NCBI GenBank assembly: GCA_905215395.1
Contig: CAJMQA010000062.1
Coordinates: forward strand, 1-13,680
Source of the DNA: an uncultured bacterium
Lineage (GTDB): Bacteria; Bacteroidota; Bacteroidia; Bacteroidales; Marinifilaceae
Direction of reading: 5' to 3'
Length of the DNA stretch: 13,680 nt
Shown one piece after another: positions 6,333 to 13,680 of this stretch; position 1 is the first letter of the stretch; each line of letters opens with the position of its first letter. Below the pieces are notes generated by a model, which saw nothing but the letters and a program-made list of their open reading frames with translations, had not been told where the DNA came from and searched no databases. Made by a program: the position numbers and the translations under genes.

Positions 6333-8513
6333 TCATTTCTCTTCATTTTCAACCCTCATGACAGTTTCTACGCCTTTCAGCTGTGAAATCCGGGATACAA
6401 TATTATTCAAATCGGCGGTATTATGCACATAGAGATGTATAACACCTTCAAAAATACCATCCCGCGTATCAAAATGGATCATACGCATATTTACTTTCCC
6501 TTCCTTAGCAATCAGGGCAGTAATTTCACTGACAATACCCGGAGTATCCAAACCTGTTATTTTAACAACAGCCAGAAAAGACATTAACTTATGGCTGACC
6601 CATTTCACCGGCACAATTTTATCTCCGAAACTAGCCATCAAACGAATCGCCTCCGGACATGAGCGTTTGTGTACTGTTACCTTTGTACCGGCAATATTCA
6701 TACCAACAACATCATCTCCGGGAATAGGATTACAACAAGGAGCAATCACAAAATCAGAATCACCGTCAATAGGGATATTTTTTTCCTGTTTTTTCTTTTC
6801 ATCCCCATCTTTCCCATTCCAGAGGAATTGTAACTTCCAATATTTGATAAAACGGTTCTCCGCCTTTTTCTTCAGGGCCTTCTCCAACTCCTCTACCGTA
6901 ATATTCTTTTTGGCAATTTCAACATAGAGATCGTCTTTATTGGAAATCCCAAAATCACTCAACACTTTTTTCAAAGGCTCTGAGGTAGGGGGCAGATTCA
7001 ATTCTTTAATCAATCCTTCAAATACGATAATCCCATTCCGGATCATCTCTTTGCGGTCTTTTTTAAAAGCCGCATTGATATGTGTCCGGGCTTTTGCCGT
7101 AACCACAAATTCCAGCCACTCCCTTTGAGGTTTCTGTTTGTCACTGGTCAGAATCTCCACCTGATCCCCGCTAGCCAGCCGGTGACTCATGGGCACTAAT
7201 TTATGATTGACCTTGGCTCCGATACAGGTATTTCCGATTTCCGTATGTATATCGTAAGCAAAATCCAGAGCAGTTGCTCCTTTAGGAAGAGTCCGCATAT
7301 AGCCTTTGGGGGTAAAAACCCGGATCTCTTTCGCAAAGAGGTTCAATTTAAACTCATCCAGAAATTCCAAAGCACTGGCATCGGGCTGATCGAGAATCTC
7401 TTTAATACTGGCTAGCCACTTATCTAATTCGGAACTTTCTCCTTCATTCTTGTATTTCCAGTGGGCAGCAAATCCTTTCTCTGCAATCTCATCCATTCTT
7501 TCCGAACGGATCTGTACCTCAAACCATTGCCCTTCCGGTCCCATTACCGTCAAATGCAAAGCTTCATATCCATTGGCCTTGGGAACGCTTACCCAATCCC
7601 GGATACGTTCCGGTTTCGGGCTGTAAATATCAGTAATCAGAGAATAGATATTCCAGCATTGCCATTTCTCGGGCTGCTCAGGTTTCGGCTTAAAGACAAT
7701 TCTCACCGCCAGCAAATCAAAGATCTCATCGAAACTGATATTCCGTCTTTGCATCTTCAGCCATACAGAATACACACTTTTCGTACGGGCAGTGATGGTA
7801 TATTCATAGGCATTATCGCTCAACCGCTGACGGATGGGATGAATAAACTCCTCAAAAAGGGCTGAAAATTGTTTTTTGTAAGCCTCTATTTTTTTGTCGA
7901 TCACCTCATACTCCTCAGGGTGTTCATACTTCATACTCAGATCTTCCAGTTCTGTTTTTATAGCATGCAACCCCATACGGTGAGCCAGAGGAGCAAATAT
8001 ATAGAGAGTTTCACTGGCAATCTTGACTTGTTTATGCTCGGGCATAGAAGCCAGCGTCCGCATATTGTGAAGCCGGTCGGCAATTTTTATCAGAATTACC
8101 CGCACATCATCCGCCAGCGTCAATATCATTTTCCGGAAACTTTCTGCCTGCTGGCTGGTATCCGATCCCATTACCCCGCTGATCTTGGTCAGGCCATCTA
8201 CGATGGAAGCTACTTTGGTACCGAACAGACTGGCAATATCCTCCACTGTGTAATCGGTATCCTCCACTACATCGTGTAACAAAGCCGAAATGACAGAAGT
8301 CGTCCCCAGTCCGATCTCGCTTACCGCAATTTTTGCAACAGCCAAAGGATGCAGAATATAAGGTTCGCCCGATCTCCTCTTTACCCCCTTATGGGCTTCA
8401 TTAGCAAACTCAAAAGCTTCCTTTATCTTTTGTCTGTTTTCCTTCGACGTCTCTTTGCGCAAAGATCTCAACAGATCTTCAAATGCTTCTCTTATCTGTT
8501 CCTGTTCTGTCAT
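6333..8513 (-). CDS. rel: Bifunctional (p)ppGpp synthetase/hydrolase (RelA/SpoT family)
   Basis: A 726-residue long-form Rel protein that makes and destroys the stringent-response alarmone. The HD hydrolase domain is about 30-190 with H55, the H80-D81 pair and E84-D85 in LLHDVVEDTD, and KIADRLHNMRTL; these are intact, so hydrolysis should work. The synthetase domain is about 240-355 (ARTKSVYSVWLKMQRR, FDEIFDLLAVRIV, PKANGYEALH, FEVQIRSERMDEIAEKGFAAHW). Then TGS about 396-457, a helical region, a conserved-cysteine motif (APCCNPIPGDDVVG from 591) and a C-terminal ACT domain about 645-723. The charge-switch motif reads RIRD (303-306), basic like the RxKD of bifunctional enzymes and unlike the acidic ExDD of RelA. 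It lies 68 bp after murI with a -7 element in the gap, and leads into the Fur-family gene. Confidence 0.97.
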   Translation of the reverse strand: MTEQEQIREAFEDLLRSLRKETSKENRQKIKEAFEFANEAHKGVKRRSGEPYILHPLAVAKIAVSEIGLGTTSVISALLHDVVEDTDYTVEDIASLFGTKVASIVDGLTKISGVMGSDTSQQAESFRKMILTLADDVRVILIKIADRLHNMRTLASMPEHKQVKIASETLYIFAPLAHRMGLHAIKTELEDLSMKYEHPEEYEVIDKKIEAYKKQFSALFEEFIHPIRQRLSDNAYEYTITARTKSVYSVWLKMQRRNISFDEIFDLLAVRIVFKPKPEQPEKWQCWNIYSLITDIYSPKPERIRDWVSVPKANGYEALHLTVMGPEGQWFEVQIRSERMDEIAEKGFAAHWKYKNEGESSELDKWLASIKEILDQPDASALEFLDEFKLNLFAKEIRVFTPKGYMRTLPKGATALDFAYDIHTEIGNTCIGAKVNHKLVPMSHRLASGDQVEILTSDKQKPQREWLEFVVTAKARTHINAAFKKDRKEMIRNGIIVFEGLIKELNLPPTSEPLKKVLSDFGISNKDDLYVEIAKKNITVEELEKALKKKAENRFIKYWKLQFLWNGKDGDEKKKQEKNIPIDGDSDFVIAPCCNPIPGDDVVGMNIAGTKVTVHKRSCPEAIRLMASFGDKIVPVKWVSHKLMSFLAVVKITGLDTPGIVSEITALIAKEGKVNMRMIHFDTRDGIFEGVIHLYVHNTADLNNIVSRISQLKGVETVMRVENEEK

Positions 8514-8532
8514 AGGATTTTGTAGCTTTGTC

Positions 8533-8540
8533 CAAAGATA
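8533..8540 (-). promoter_or_regulatory. Candidate rel promoter (-7 element)
   Basis: TATCTTTG on the minus strand fits the Bacteroidota -7 consensus TAnnTTTG and lies about 20 bp before the rel ATG (8513), which would leave a very short leader. The upstream DNA is almost pure A and T and shows no clear TTTG-type -33 element at the right distance. There is no terminator after murI, so read-through from murI is also possible. Confidence 0.4.
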
Positions 8541-8550
8541 TAAAAAAATA

Positions 8551-8565
8551 ATAATACTATATTAT
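8551..8565. promoter_or_regulatory. Possible 7-1-7 operator-like palindrome upstream of rel
   Basis: ATAATAC-T-ATATTAT has two seven-base halves that are reverse complements except at one inner position. It lies 10 bp upstream of the candidate -7 element, the usual place for a repressor site. The 7-1-7 layout resembles sites of Fur-family regulators, one of which is encoded in this transcription unit. The stretch is nearly all A and T, so chance symmetry is quite likely. Confidence 0.25.
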
Positions 8566-8581
8566 CTTTATTTTACAATTT

Positions 8582-9412
8582 CTATACGACAATATGCCGG
8601 GATTTCACCTCTTGTCCCAGAAATAATCCAGCCATCCGGTCAAATAAATCTGTTTTTTCAGTGGTATAATAGGTTACTTCACCTTGTCGCGACAGCTTTT
8701 CATCCATTTCCGGATGTCTGTGGAGATAATCTGCCAGACGGTCTGCAACAATATGTCCCTGACTGATAATCTTCACTCTTGCTGGCATAAAACGGGCTAT
8801 CAGGGATAATAATACCGGATAGTGGGTACATCCCAGAATAACTGTATCAATTTCCGGATCCAGCCCCAGCAGCCTACGGGTATATTTCCGGACAAAATAC
8901 TCGGCTCCTGCTCCCTCCAGCTCATTATTTTCCACCAGAGGTACCCACATAGGGCAAGCCAGTTGAGTGATTTCATATTTTTTATCCCCATATAATTTCT
9001 GTATCTCCATGGGATAAGATTCTGAAGCCACTGTCCCCCGGGTTGCCAATACGCCGACATGTCCGTTGCGCGAATACCGGGCCAAAGCTTCCACGCTGGG
9101 ACGGATTACCCCCAATACTCTTTTCGCCGGATCCCAGAAAGGCAGATCGTTCTGCTGAATGGTCCGTAAAGCTTTGGCAGAAGCAGTATTACAAGCCAGA
9201 ATCACCAATTGGCAATCCATCTCAAAAAGACGGTATACAGCCTCCCTCGTATATTGATACACCACTTCAAAGGAACGGCTTCCATATGGGGCTCTGGCAT
9301 TATCTCCCAAATAAATGTAATTATATTGAGGTAGCAAGCGGACGATCTCCTTCAAAATGGTAAGTCCGCCATATCCGGAATCAAAAACTCCTATATTTTT
9401 TCCTTGCTGCAT
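8582..9412 (-). CDS. murI: Glutamate racemase
   Basis: Interconverts L- and D-glutamate without a cofactor and so supplies the D-glutamate of the peptidoglycan stem peptide; cytoplasmic. The 276-residue length is typical. The Asp/Glu racemase fold is marked by FDSGYGGLT with D11-S12, YLGDNARAPYGSRS, and the two catalytic cysteines C74 (ILACNTASA) and C195 (LGCTHYPVLLS) with H197 beside the second. The ATG at 9412 puts the FDSG motif at residues 10-13 as expected. It lies just beyond the terminator of the skp operon, so it needs its own promoter; the 65-bp gap has only a near-match TACTTTCG to the -7 element. rel follows 68 bp downstream. Confidence 0.97.
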   Translation of the reverse strand: MQQGKNIGVFDSGYGGLTILKEIVRLLPQYNYIYLGDNARAPYGSRSFEVVYQYTREAVYRLFEMDCQLVILACNTASAKALRTIQQNDLPFWDPAKRVLGVIRPSVEALARYSRNGHVGVLATRGTVASESYPMEIQKLYGDKKYEITQLACPMWVPLVENNELEGAGAEYFVRKYTRRLLGLDPEIDTVILGCTHYPVLLSLIARFMPARVKIISQGHIVADRLADYLHRHPEMDEKLSRQGEVTYYTTEKTDLFDRMAGLFLGQEVKSRHIVV

Positions 9413-9477
9413 ACTGCCATTTATATTTAAAATTATACGAAAGTAATATTTTCAAATGAACATTTCTTACCGAACAT

Positions 9478-9505
9478 AAAAAAAACCGCCTTGTCCAGAC
9501 GGTTT
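9478..9505 (-). terminator. Intrinsic terminator of the bamA-skp operon
   Basis: On the minus strand AAACCG-T-CT pairs with AG-G-CGGTTT around the five-base loop GGACA: nine pairs including one G-U wobble. Eight U residues follow (complement of 9485-9478). It begins 20 bp after the stop codon of the second skp gene and separates this unit from murI. Confidence 0.9.
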
Positions 9506-9525
9506 CTTTCTTTTATAAGAACGGA

Positions 9526-10041
9526 TTATTGTAACCCCAGTTTTTTCTTCACCAAAGGTAAAATATCCTCAGAGTTTTCGGCAGCATACAGGATCATACC
9601 ACCGCTCATATCAAAGATATAGGTAAAACCATTTTCTTTACCGACAGCTTTGATTGCATTCATGGCTTTTTCCATAACCGGTTGCATCAAATCATTCTGA
9701 GATTTCTCCAGTTCATTAACGGCAATCTCCTGAAAACGCTGTATTCTCTGTTGTAATTCTTGTAATTCCTGTTCTTTAGAAGCACGGATAACGTCAGAGT
9801 AAGTTTTTGCTTTCTCAGAATAATCAGCAAACTTTGTCTGAAATTGTTCCTGCATATTGGCTAATTCCTTCTTCACTTCGTCCTCTTTAGCCTGATAAGT
9901 CTTTCGTGCTTCAGCCCATTCCGGCATTGCCTGAATTACCTTCTGGGTTTCGATATGCCCCAGTTTCACTTGTGCAGAGACTGTCATCCCTGTCAAAACG
10001 AATGCTACAAGCACTAACAATTTAATCGTATTCTTCATCAT
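9526..10041 (-). CDS. skp: OmpH/Skp-family periplasmic chaperone (distal copy)
   Basis: A 171-residue exported protein. A signal peptide (NTIKLLVLVAFVLTGMTVSA) ends near residue 23, followed by VKLGHIETQKVIQAMPEW, the conserved start of the OmpH fold. Then comes a long charged helical region about 45-120 rich in E, K and Q that should form the coiled-coil tentacles, and a return to the core domain with NGFTYIFDMSGG. By family it forms a trimer that cages unfolded outer-membrane proteins in the periplasm and hands them to the BAM complex, whose core gene is two genes upstream. Two adjacent ATG codons (10041 and 10038) could start it and the sequence does not choose between them. It lies 80 bp after its paralogue and is followed by the operon terminator. 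Confidence 0.93.
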   Translation of the reverse strand: MMKNTIKLLVLVAFVLTGMTVSAQVKLGHIETQKVIQAMPEWAEARKTYQAKEDEVKKELANMQEQFQTKFADYSEKAKTYSDVIRASKEQELQELQQRIQRFQEIAVNELEKSQNDLMQPVMEKAMNAIKAVGKENGFTYIFDMSGGMILYAAENSEDILPLVKKKLGLQ

Positions 10042-10121
10042 TTCTATCGTTTATTTGTTTATAGTTTATCTGTCAATCATCATTTGTCACATTATAACAA
10101 ACTCCGATCACACGATTCCAT

Positions 10122-10712
10122 CTATCCTTCATTCTTTTTTACTGTATATCCCAGCTTCCTCAACACCAAATTGCTTTTATCCAGTTTTGGATCGAAAAAT
10201 ACCACCGAGTTGTCTGCCGAAACATCTATAATCATTCCGAAATTGCCTTCTTTGGCAACATCCTTAATGACTTCCAGCACCTCATCCTGGATGGGCTTTA
10301 CGAGCTCTTCCCGTTTGGCAAACAGAGCTCCCCGTGTTCCAAAATACTCTTGTTGCAACAAACGTGCCTTATTCTCTCTGGCAGCAATTTCTTTCTCCTT
10401 TTGTTCGCGCATTGCGGGAGTGAGAAATACTTTATCAGCATTATATTTTGATTGCATTTCATTTATTTCCGCATACACAGCATCAATAGCAGCCTGCAAC
10501 TTCAGTGAGTAATCGTTCAATTCCTGTTGTGCTTTCTGATAATCCGGAATACTATTCAGAATATATTCCAGATTGACAAAAGCGTAACGGGTACCACTCT
10601 GGGCATGCGCAAAACTCAATGCACAAGACAAAAATAATAAAATAAATCCGCTTTTCAACCGAAAGTTGAAAAATGCATTATCAAAATGATATTTATTATT
10701 TCTCTTAAACAT
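10122..10712 (-). CDS. skp: OmpH/Skp-family periplasmic chaperone (bamA-proximal copy)
   Basis: A 196-residue exported protein of the same family as its downstream neighbour. After a long polar start of about 20 residues comes a hydrophobic core (SGFILLFLSCALSFAHA) with probable cleavage near residue 37. The mature part opens with TRYAFVNLEYILNSIPDYQK, the counterpart of VKLGHIETQKVIQAMPEW in the other copy, followed by a charged coiled coil about 65-145 and GNFGMIIDVSADNSVVFFDP. The unusually long signal n-region may mean that translation starts at the TTG for residue 19, but no nearer ATG exists. It starts 9 bp after the bamA stop, so the two are co-transcribed and probably translationally coupled. 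Expected role: holding outer-membrane proteins for BamA. Confidence 0.93.
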   Translation of the reverse strand: MFKRNNKYHFDNAFFNFRLKSGFILLFLSCALSFAHAQSGTRYAFVNLEYILNSIPDYQKAQQELNDYSLKLQAAIDAVYAEINEMQSKYNADKVFLTPAMREQKEKEIAARENKARLLQQEYFGTRGALFAKREELVKPIQDEVLEVIKDVAKEGNFGMIIDVSADNSVVFFDPKLDKSNLVLRKLGYTVKKNEG

Positions 10713-10721
10713 TATAAAACA

Positions 10722-13274
10722 TTAGAACTCCTGTCCCAATACAAAATGTATCTGCGAACCTGCAGCACCTGAACGTCCCGGCACCTGGTCAAATCCATAT
10801 CCCCAGTCTATTCCCAGCAATCCGAACATAGGCAAGAATACACGCAAACCGACTCCGGCAGAACGATACAAGTTAAAAGGCTCAAAGTCTTTCAGTTCAT
10901 ACCAGGAGTTTCCTGCTTCCAGGAAAGCCAGCGCATAGATTGTTGCCGACTGTGCCAATGAAATCGGATAACGTATTTCCATGGTCAGTTTGGAATACAA
11001 ACTGGCATCAGAAGCATTGGGAGCCAGGAAGCTTGAACCGGCATTTGTCAAAGAACCGTTTTCATATCCTCTCAGGCCGACATACTCACGTCCGTACAAG
11101 CTATATCCCGACATTCCGTCTCCACCCATTTCGAAGCCTTCGAAAGGAGAACGTTTGTGACTGTTAAAATGTCCCAAATAACCGTATTGAACTCCGGTAT
11201 ACAATACAAATTTTTCGTTTTTATCCAATGGAATAAATACTTTTCCCTGGAATTTCCATTTGTGAAATTCAATCCAACGATATTTGTCTTTATCCTTGAT
11301 ATTCGGATTGCCATAGTTCTTATTTGAGAACCAGGAGTAAGGCGGAGTAAAGGTCAAGCCTAAAGTAAAGTCAGAACCTTTACGGGTATATAACGGATTG
11401 TCGATCGAACTTCTTCTCAAAGAGATAGCAAACGACAAGTTGTTTGAATTTCCGTTCGAAATGATGTAATAAGGCCAGTCTTTCAGTGTATAACGCTGGT
11501 ATGACAATTCGGTATACATGGTGAAGAAATCATCCGGCCAGGTAATACGCCGTCCCAGGCCGACACTCACCCCAAAGGTAGTCATCAACTGGCTGTTATC
11601 ATACATATCTTTTGCTGAATTACCTGCATAATAAGAGTTATAATAACTTCTCGAATATCCGGTCTGCCGGGAATAGTAAGCAGATACACTCAAGGAATTG
11701 GGTTTCTTACCTCCCAACCAAGGCTCACGGAAAGAAACACTGAAAGAAGTATAATATTTACCATTGGTCTGAGCTTTGAGACTCAATGTCTGCCCGTCTC
11801 CCTGAGGTAAAGGACGATACGAATCCAGATTGAAAATATTACGCATAGAGAAATTGGTAAAGGTCAATCCCAAAGAACCAATAATCATACCGGCTCCCCA
11901 ACCTCCGGATATCTCTATCTTATCATTGGCTTTTTCTTCCACACTATATTCCAGATCCACAGTTCCGGCTTCCTGATTCGGAATCGGTTTAGGCTCGATC
12001 TTCTCCGGATCAAAATGTCCCAGATTTGCCAGCTCCCGTATACTCCGGATAATGTCATCCCGGCTGAACAGTTCTCCCGGATAGGTATACAGTTCCCGAC
12101 GGATCACATGCTCGTGGGTACGGGTATTTCCTTTGATGATCACCCGGTCAATTGTTGCCTGAGGCCCTTCGACCATGCGGATCTCCACATTGATAGAATC
12201 CTTTCCAACCACAGTTTCTACCGGCATTGCCCGGAAGAACAGATACCCCTGATTCAGATAGAAAAAGTTAGCCACGGCATCATCATCCGAATTCAGCCGT
12301 TCGTTAAAATATTTCTTGTTATAAACATCCCCCTTCTTAATGTTCAGCAAACGGTTTAGCTTCTCAGCATCCACAACTGTATTTCCAACCCAGGTAATGT
12401 CATTGTAATAGTATTTATTTCCTTCCTCTACATCAATGTAAATCTTGACACGGTTCGGAGATATCTGTACGACACTATCTGCCAGGATGGAAGCATCGCG
12501 GTATCCGATCTCATTGTATTTATCCAGCAAATTATATTTGTCCTCTTCATAATTATCCTCGATATATTTTGCCGATTTGAAGAAATTCTTCAAAGATTTC
12601 TCTTTGGTCTTTTTCATAGCCGCTTTCAGCTTTCCTTCGCGGACCTCTTCATTTCCATTGATAATAATCTCATCGATTTTGATCTTGCTTTTCCGCTCTA
12701 CAGCCACATCCAGAATAACAAAGTTAGGATGTTCAGGGTCATCTCTCTGCAAAACTTTGATATCGATATTATAATATCCTTTTTCTTTAAAATATTTTTC
12801 AATGATATGCTGCAGATTGGTAATCATATTATCCGTTACCTGAGTACCGGGAGTCGGATTAATACGTTCTTTGATCTTGCTTTCTTCGGACTTTTTTACT
12901 CCGATATAATTGATTTTTGAAAGCTTGTGCCTTTCCGTCAAATGCAGTGACAAGAACACTTTATTTCCTTCAAAACGATCCACAGAAAAAGAAACATCAG
13001 AAAATAATCCCTGTCCATACAAACGCTTAATCGCTTTTGTAATTGCATCCCCGGGAATCTTGATTTCACTTCCGATGTGCAAACCTGAAAGCTGTATCAA
13101 TGTTTCCGGATCATACTGCTCTCCGAGTCCGGTCACCTCAATACCACCGATTTCGTAAGTTTTGGGATTGGAATAAAATACTTCAGGTTGCGAAATTGTA
13201 TCTGTTTTTTGTGCCATTCCCTGGCCCATGCAGATAAAAATGATCGTAATACAAAAAATGATCTTTCTTGCCAT
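10722..13274 (-). CDS. bamA: BamA, outer-membrane protein assembly factor
   Basis: The central Omp85 insertase of the BAM complex, 850 residues from ATG 13274. A signal peptide ends near residue 21 (CMGQGMAQ). Five POTRA repeats can be followed: about 42-115, 117-196, 198-285, 289-370 and 373-446, each ending or starting with the usual pattern (IGGIEVTGL, KINYIGVKK, DEIIINGNEE, NDITWVGNTV, DRVIIKGNTRTHEHVI). The beta barrel fills about 452-850, with the Omp85 loop-6 motif as LRGY at 734-737 (usually VRGF/Y) and a terminal phenylalanine as in outer-membrane insertion signals. The ATG is preferred to a TTG at 13295 because it starts the signal peptide cleanly and has AGGA just upstream. It lies 36 bp after uppS and 9 bp before the first skp gene, an arrangement that fits a shared envelope-building operon. 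Confidence 0.97.
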   Translation of the reverse strand: MARKIIFCITIIFICMGQGMAQKTDTISQPEVFYSNPKTYEIGGIEVTGLGEQYDPETLIQLSGLHIGSEIKIPGDAITKAIKRLYGQGLFSDVSFSVDRFEGNKVFLSLHLTERHKLSKINYIGVKKSEESKIKERINPTPGTQVTDNMITNLQHIIEKYFKEKGYYNIDIKVLQRDDPEHPNFVILDVAVERKSKIKIDEIIINGNEEVREGKLKAAMKKTKEKSLKNFFKSAKYIEDNYEEDKYNLLDKYNEIGYRDASILADSVVQISPNRVKIYIDVEEGNKYYYNDITWVGNTVVDAEKLNRLLNIKKGDVYNKKYFNERLNSDDDAVANFFYLNQGYLFFRAMPVETVVGKDSINVEIRMVEGPQATIDRVIIKGNTRTHEHVIRRELYTYPGELFSRDDIIRSIRELANLGHFDPEKIEPKPIPNQEAGTVDLEYSVEEKANDKIEISGGWGAGMIIGSLGLTFTNFSMRNIFNLDSYRPLPQGDGQTLSLKAQTNGKYYTSFSVSFREPWLGGKKPNSLSVSAYYSRQTGYSRSYYNSYYAGNSAKDMYDNSQLMTTFGVSVGLGRRITWPDDFFTMYTELSYQRYTLKDWPYYIISNGNSNNLSFAISLRRSSIDNPLYTRKGSDFTLGLTFTPPYSWFSNKNYGNPNIKDKDKYRWIEFHKWKFQGKVFIPLDKNEKFVLYTGVQYGYLGHFNSHKRSPFEGFEMGGDGMSGYSLYGREYVGLRGYENGSLTNAGSSFLAPNASDASLYSKLTMEIRYPISLAQSATIYALAFLEAGNSWYELKDFEPFNLYRSAGVGLRVFLPMFGLLGIDWGYGFDQVPGRSGAAGSQIHFVLGQEF

Positions 13275-13310
13275 ATATCCTATTTTAACAACCAATGGCT
13301 GCGTTACCTG

Positions 13311-13680
13311 TTAATTTTCAATCGTTTCGTTTTTCCCTTTGATTTGCTTTCCGGTCATTCCAAAACGTCTTTCCCGCCTCTGAAAATTACGGATTGCCAA
13401 ATATAAATCATCTTTTTCAAAATCAGGCCAAAATTTATCGATAAAATAAAATTCTGTGTAAGCACATTGCCACAACAGAAAATTACTGATCCGGCATTCA
13501 CCGCTGGTACGTATCAATAAATCAGGATCCGGAAATTCCCGGGTAGACAGATAATGGGCAAACAAGCGTTCCGTAATCTGCTCCGGTACAGTGATTTTAC
13601 CCTCTTTATAATCCACAGCAATCTTTCTGGCAGCCTCTGTAATCTCCCAACGGGAGCCATAGCTCAATGCCAAATCAGGG
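13311..13680 (-). CDS. uppS: Undecaprenyl diphosphate synthase (isoprenyl transferase), 3' part
   Basis: The frame is open through the right edge; 122 C-terminal residues are visible, roughly half of a normal cis-prenyltransferase. LALSYGSRWEITEA matches the conserved central segment, and LLIRTSGECRISNFLLWQCAYTEFYF followed by WPDF is the family signature that binds the diphosphate of isopentenyl diphosphate, with the key arginines and serine present. The enzyme extends farnesyl diphosphate with cis-isoprene units to the C55 carrier lipid used for peptidoglycan and surface glycans. It lies 36 bp upstream of bamA and probably leads this operon from outside the window. The start and promoter are not visible. 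Confidence 0.95.
   Translation of the reverse strand, partial: PDLALSYGSRWEITEAARKIAVDYKEGKITVPEQITERLFAHYLSTREFPDPDLLIRTSGECRISNFLLWQCAYTEFYFIDKFWPDFEKDDLYLAIRNFQRRERRFGMTGKQIKGKNETIEN

Noticed and set aside
5904..6386. Plus-strand open frame of 160 codons across the Fur-family gene
   Set aside because: Antisense shadow of the regulator and the end of rel; the translation is Phe- and Ile-rich without a domain.
13275..13295. TTG start for bamA seven codons upstream
   Set aside because: ATG at 13274 begins a normal signal peptide and has AGGA before it; a TTG start adds nothing to the fit.

Overview
The window looks like a Bacteroidota chromosome, most likely a gut Bacteroidales. Evidence for this: a SusC-type TonB-dependent porin with an STN domain sits beside a FecR/ECF-sigma pair, the order uppS-bamA-skp-skp is kept, genes generally lack strong Shine-Dalgarno sequences, and the promoter-like sites are of the TAnnTTTG (-7) type. 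Genus cannot be fixed from the sequence alone; Odoribacteraceae is a guess. Every intact gene lies on the minus strand, so the window is best read from right to left.

Right-hand part (13680 to about 9478), envelope biogenesis: the 3' end of uppS (undecaprenyl diphosphate synthase, cut by the window edge), then bamA (outer-membrane protein assembly), then two tandem OmpH/Skp periplasmic chaperones. These are closely spaced, look like one transcription unit, and end at a strong intrinsic terminator (9478-9505).

Middle part (9412 to 4436), housekeeping: murI (glutamate racemase), a bifunctional Rel/SpoT (p)ppGpp synthetase-hydrolase, a Fur-family metalloregulator 30 bp behind it, and purA (adenylosuccinate synthetase). 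The block ends at a very clean terminator that touches the purA stop codon. Promoter-like -7 elements precede rel and purA. The genes supply peptidoglycan D-glutamate, the stringent alarmone, a metal/peroxide-type regulator and AMP synthesis.

Junction (4436 to about 3779): the only plus-strand coding material is a decayed ABC-2 type permease that has lost its 5' end, has an in-frame TAG and a frameshift, and is cut at the purA terminator. It marks the border between the conserved core and the accessory DNA to the left.

Left-hand part (3778 to 1), accessory: an AT-rich leader with a 14-bp perfect inverted repeat (arms 123 bp apart), then an ECF sigma factor, a FecR-type anti-sigma factor and the first 537 residues of an STN-bearing SusC-like transporter. 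This is the regulatory head of a polysaccharide-utilisation-type locus with trans-envelope signalling: substrate loading of the transporter is relayed by the STN domain to FecR, which frees the sigma factor. SusD and the catabolic enzymes, if present, lie beyond the left edge, so the substrate is unknown.

I found no undescribed multi-gene system. The most unusual signals are non-coding: the paired inverted repeat before the sigma gene, and an 8-bp stem that contains the fecR start codon.
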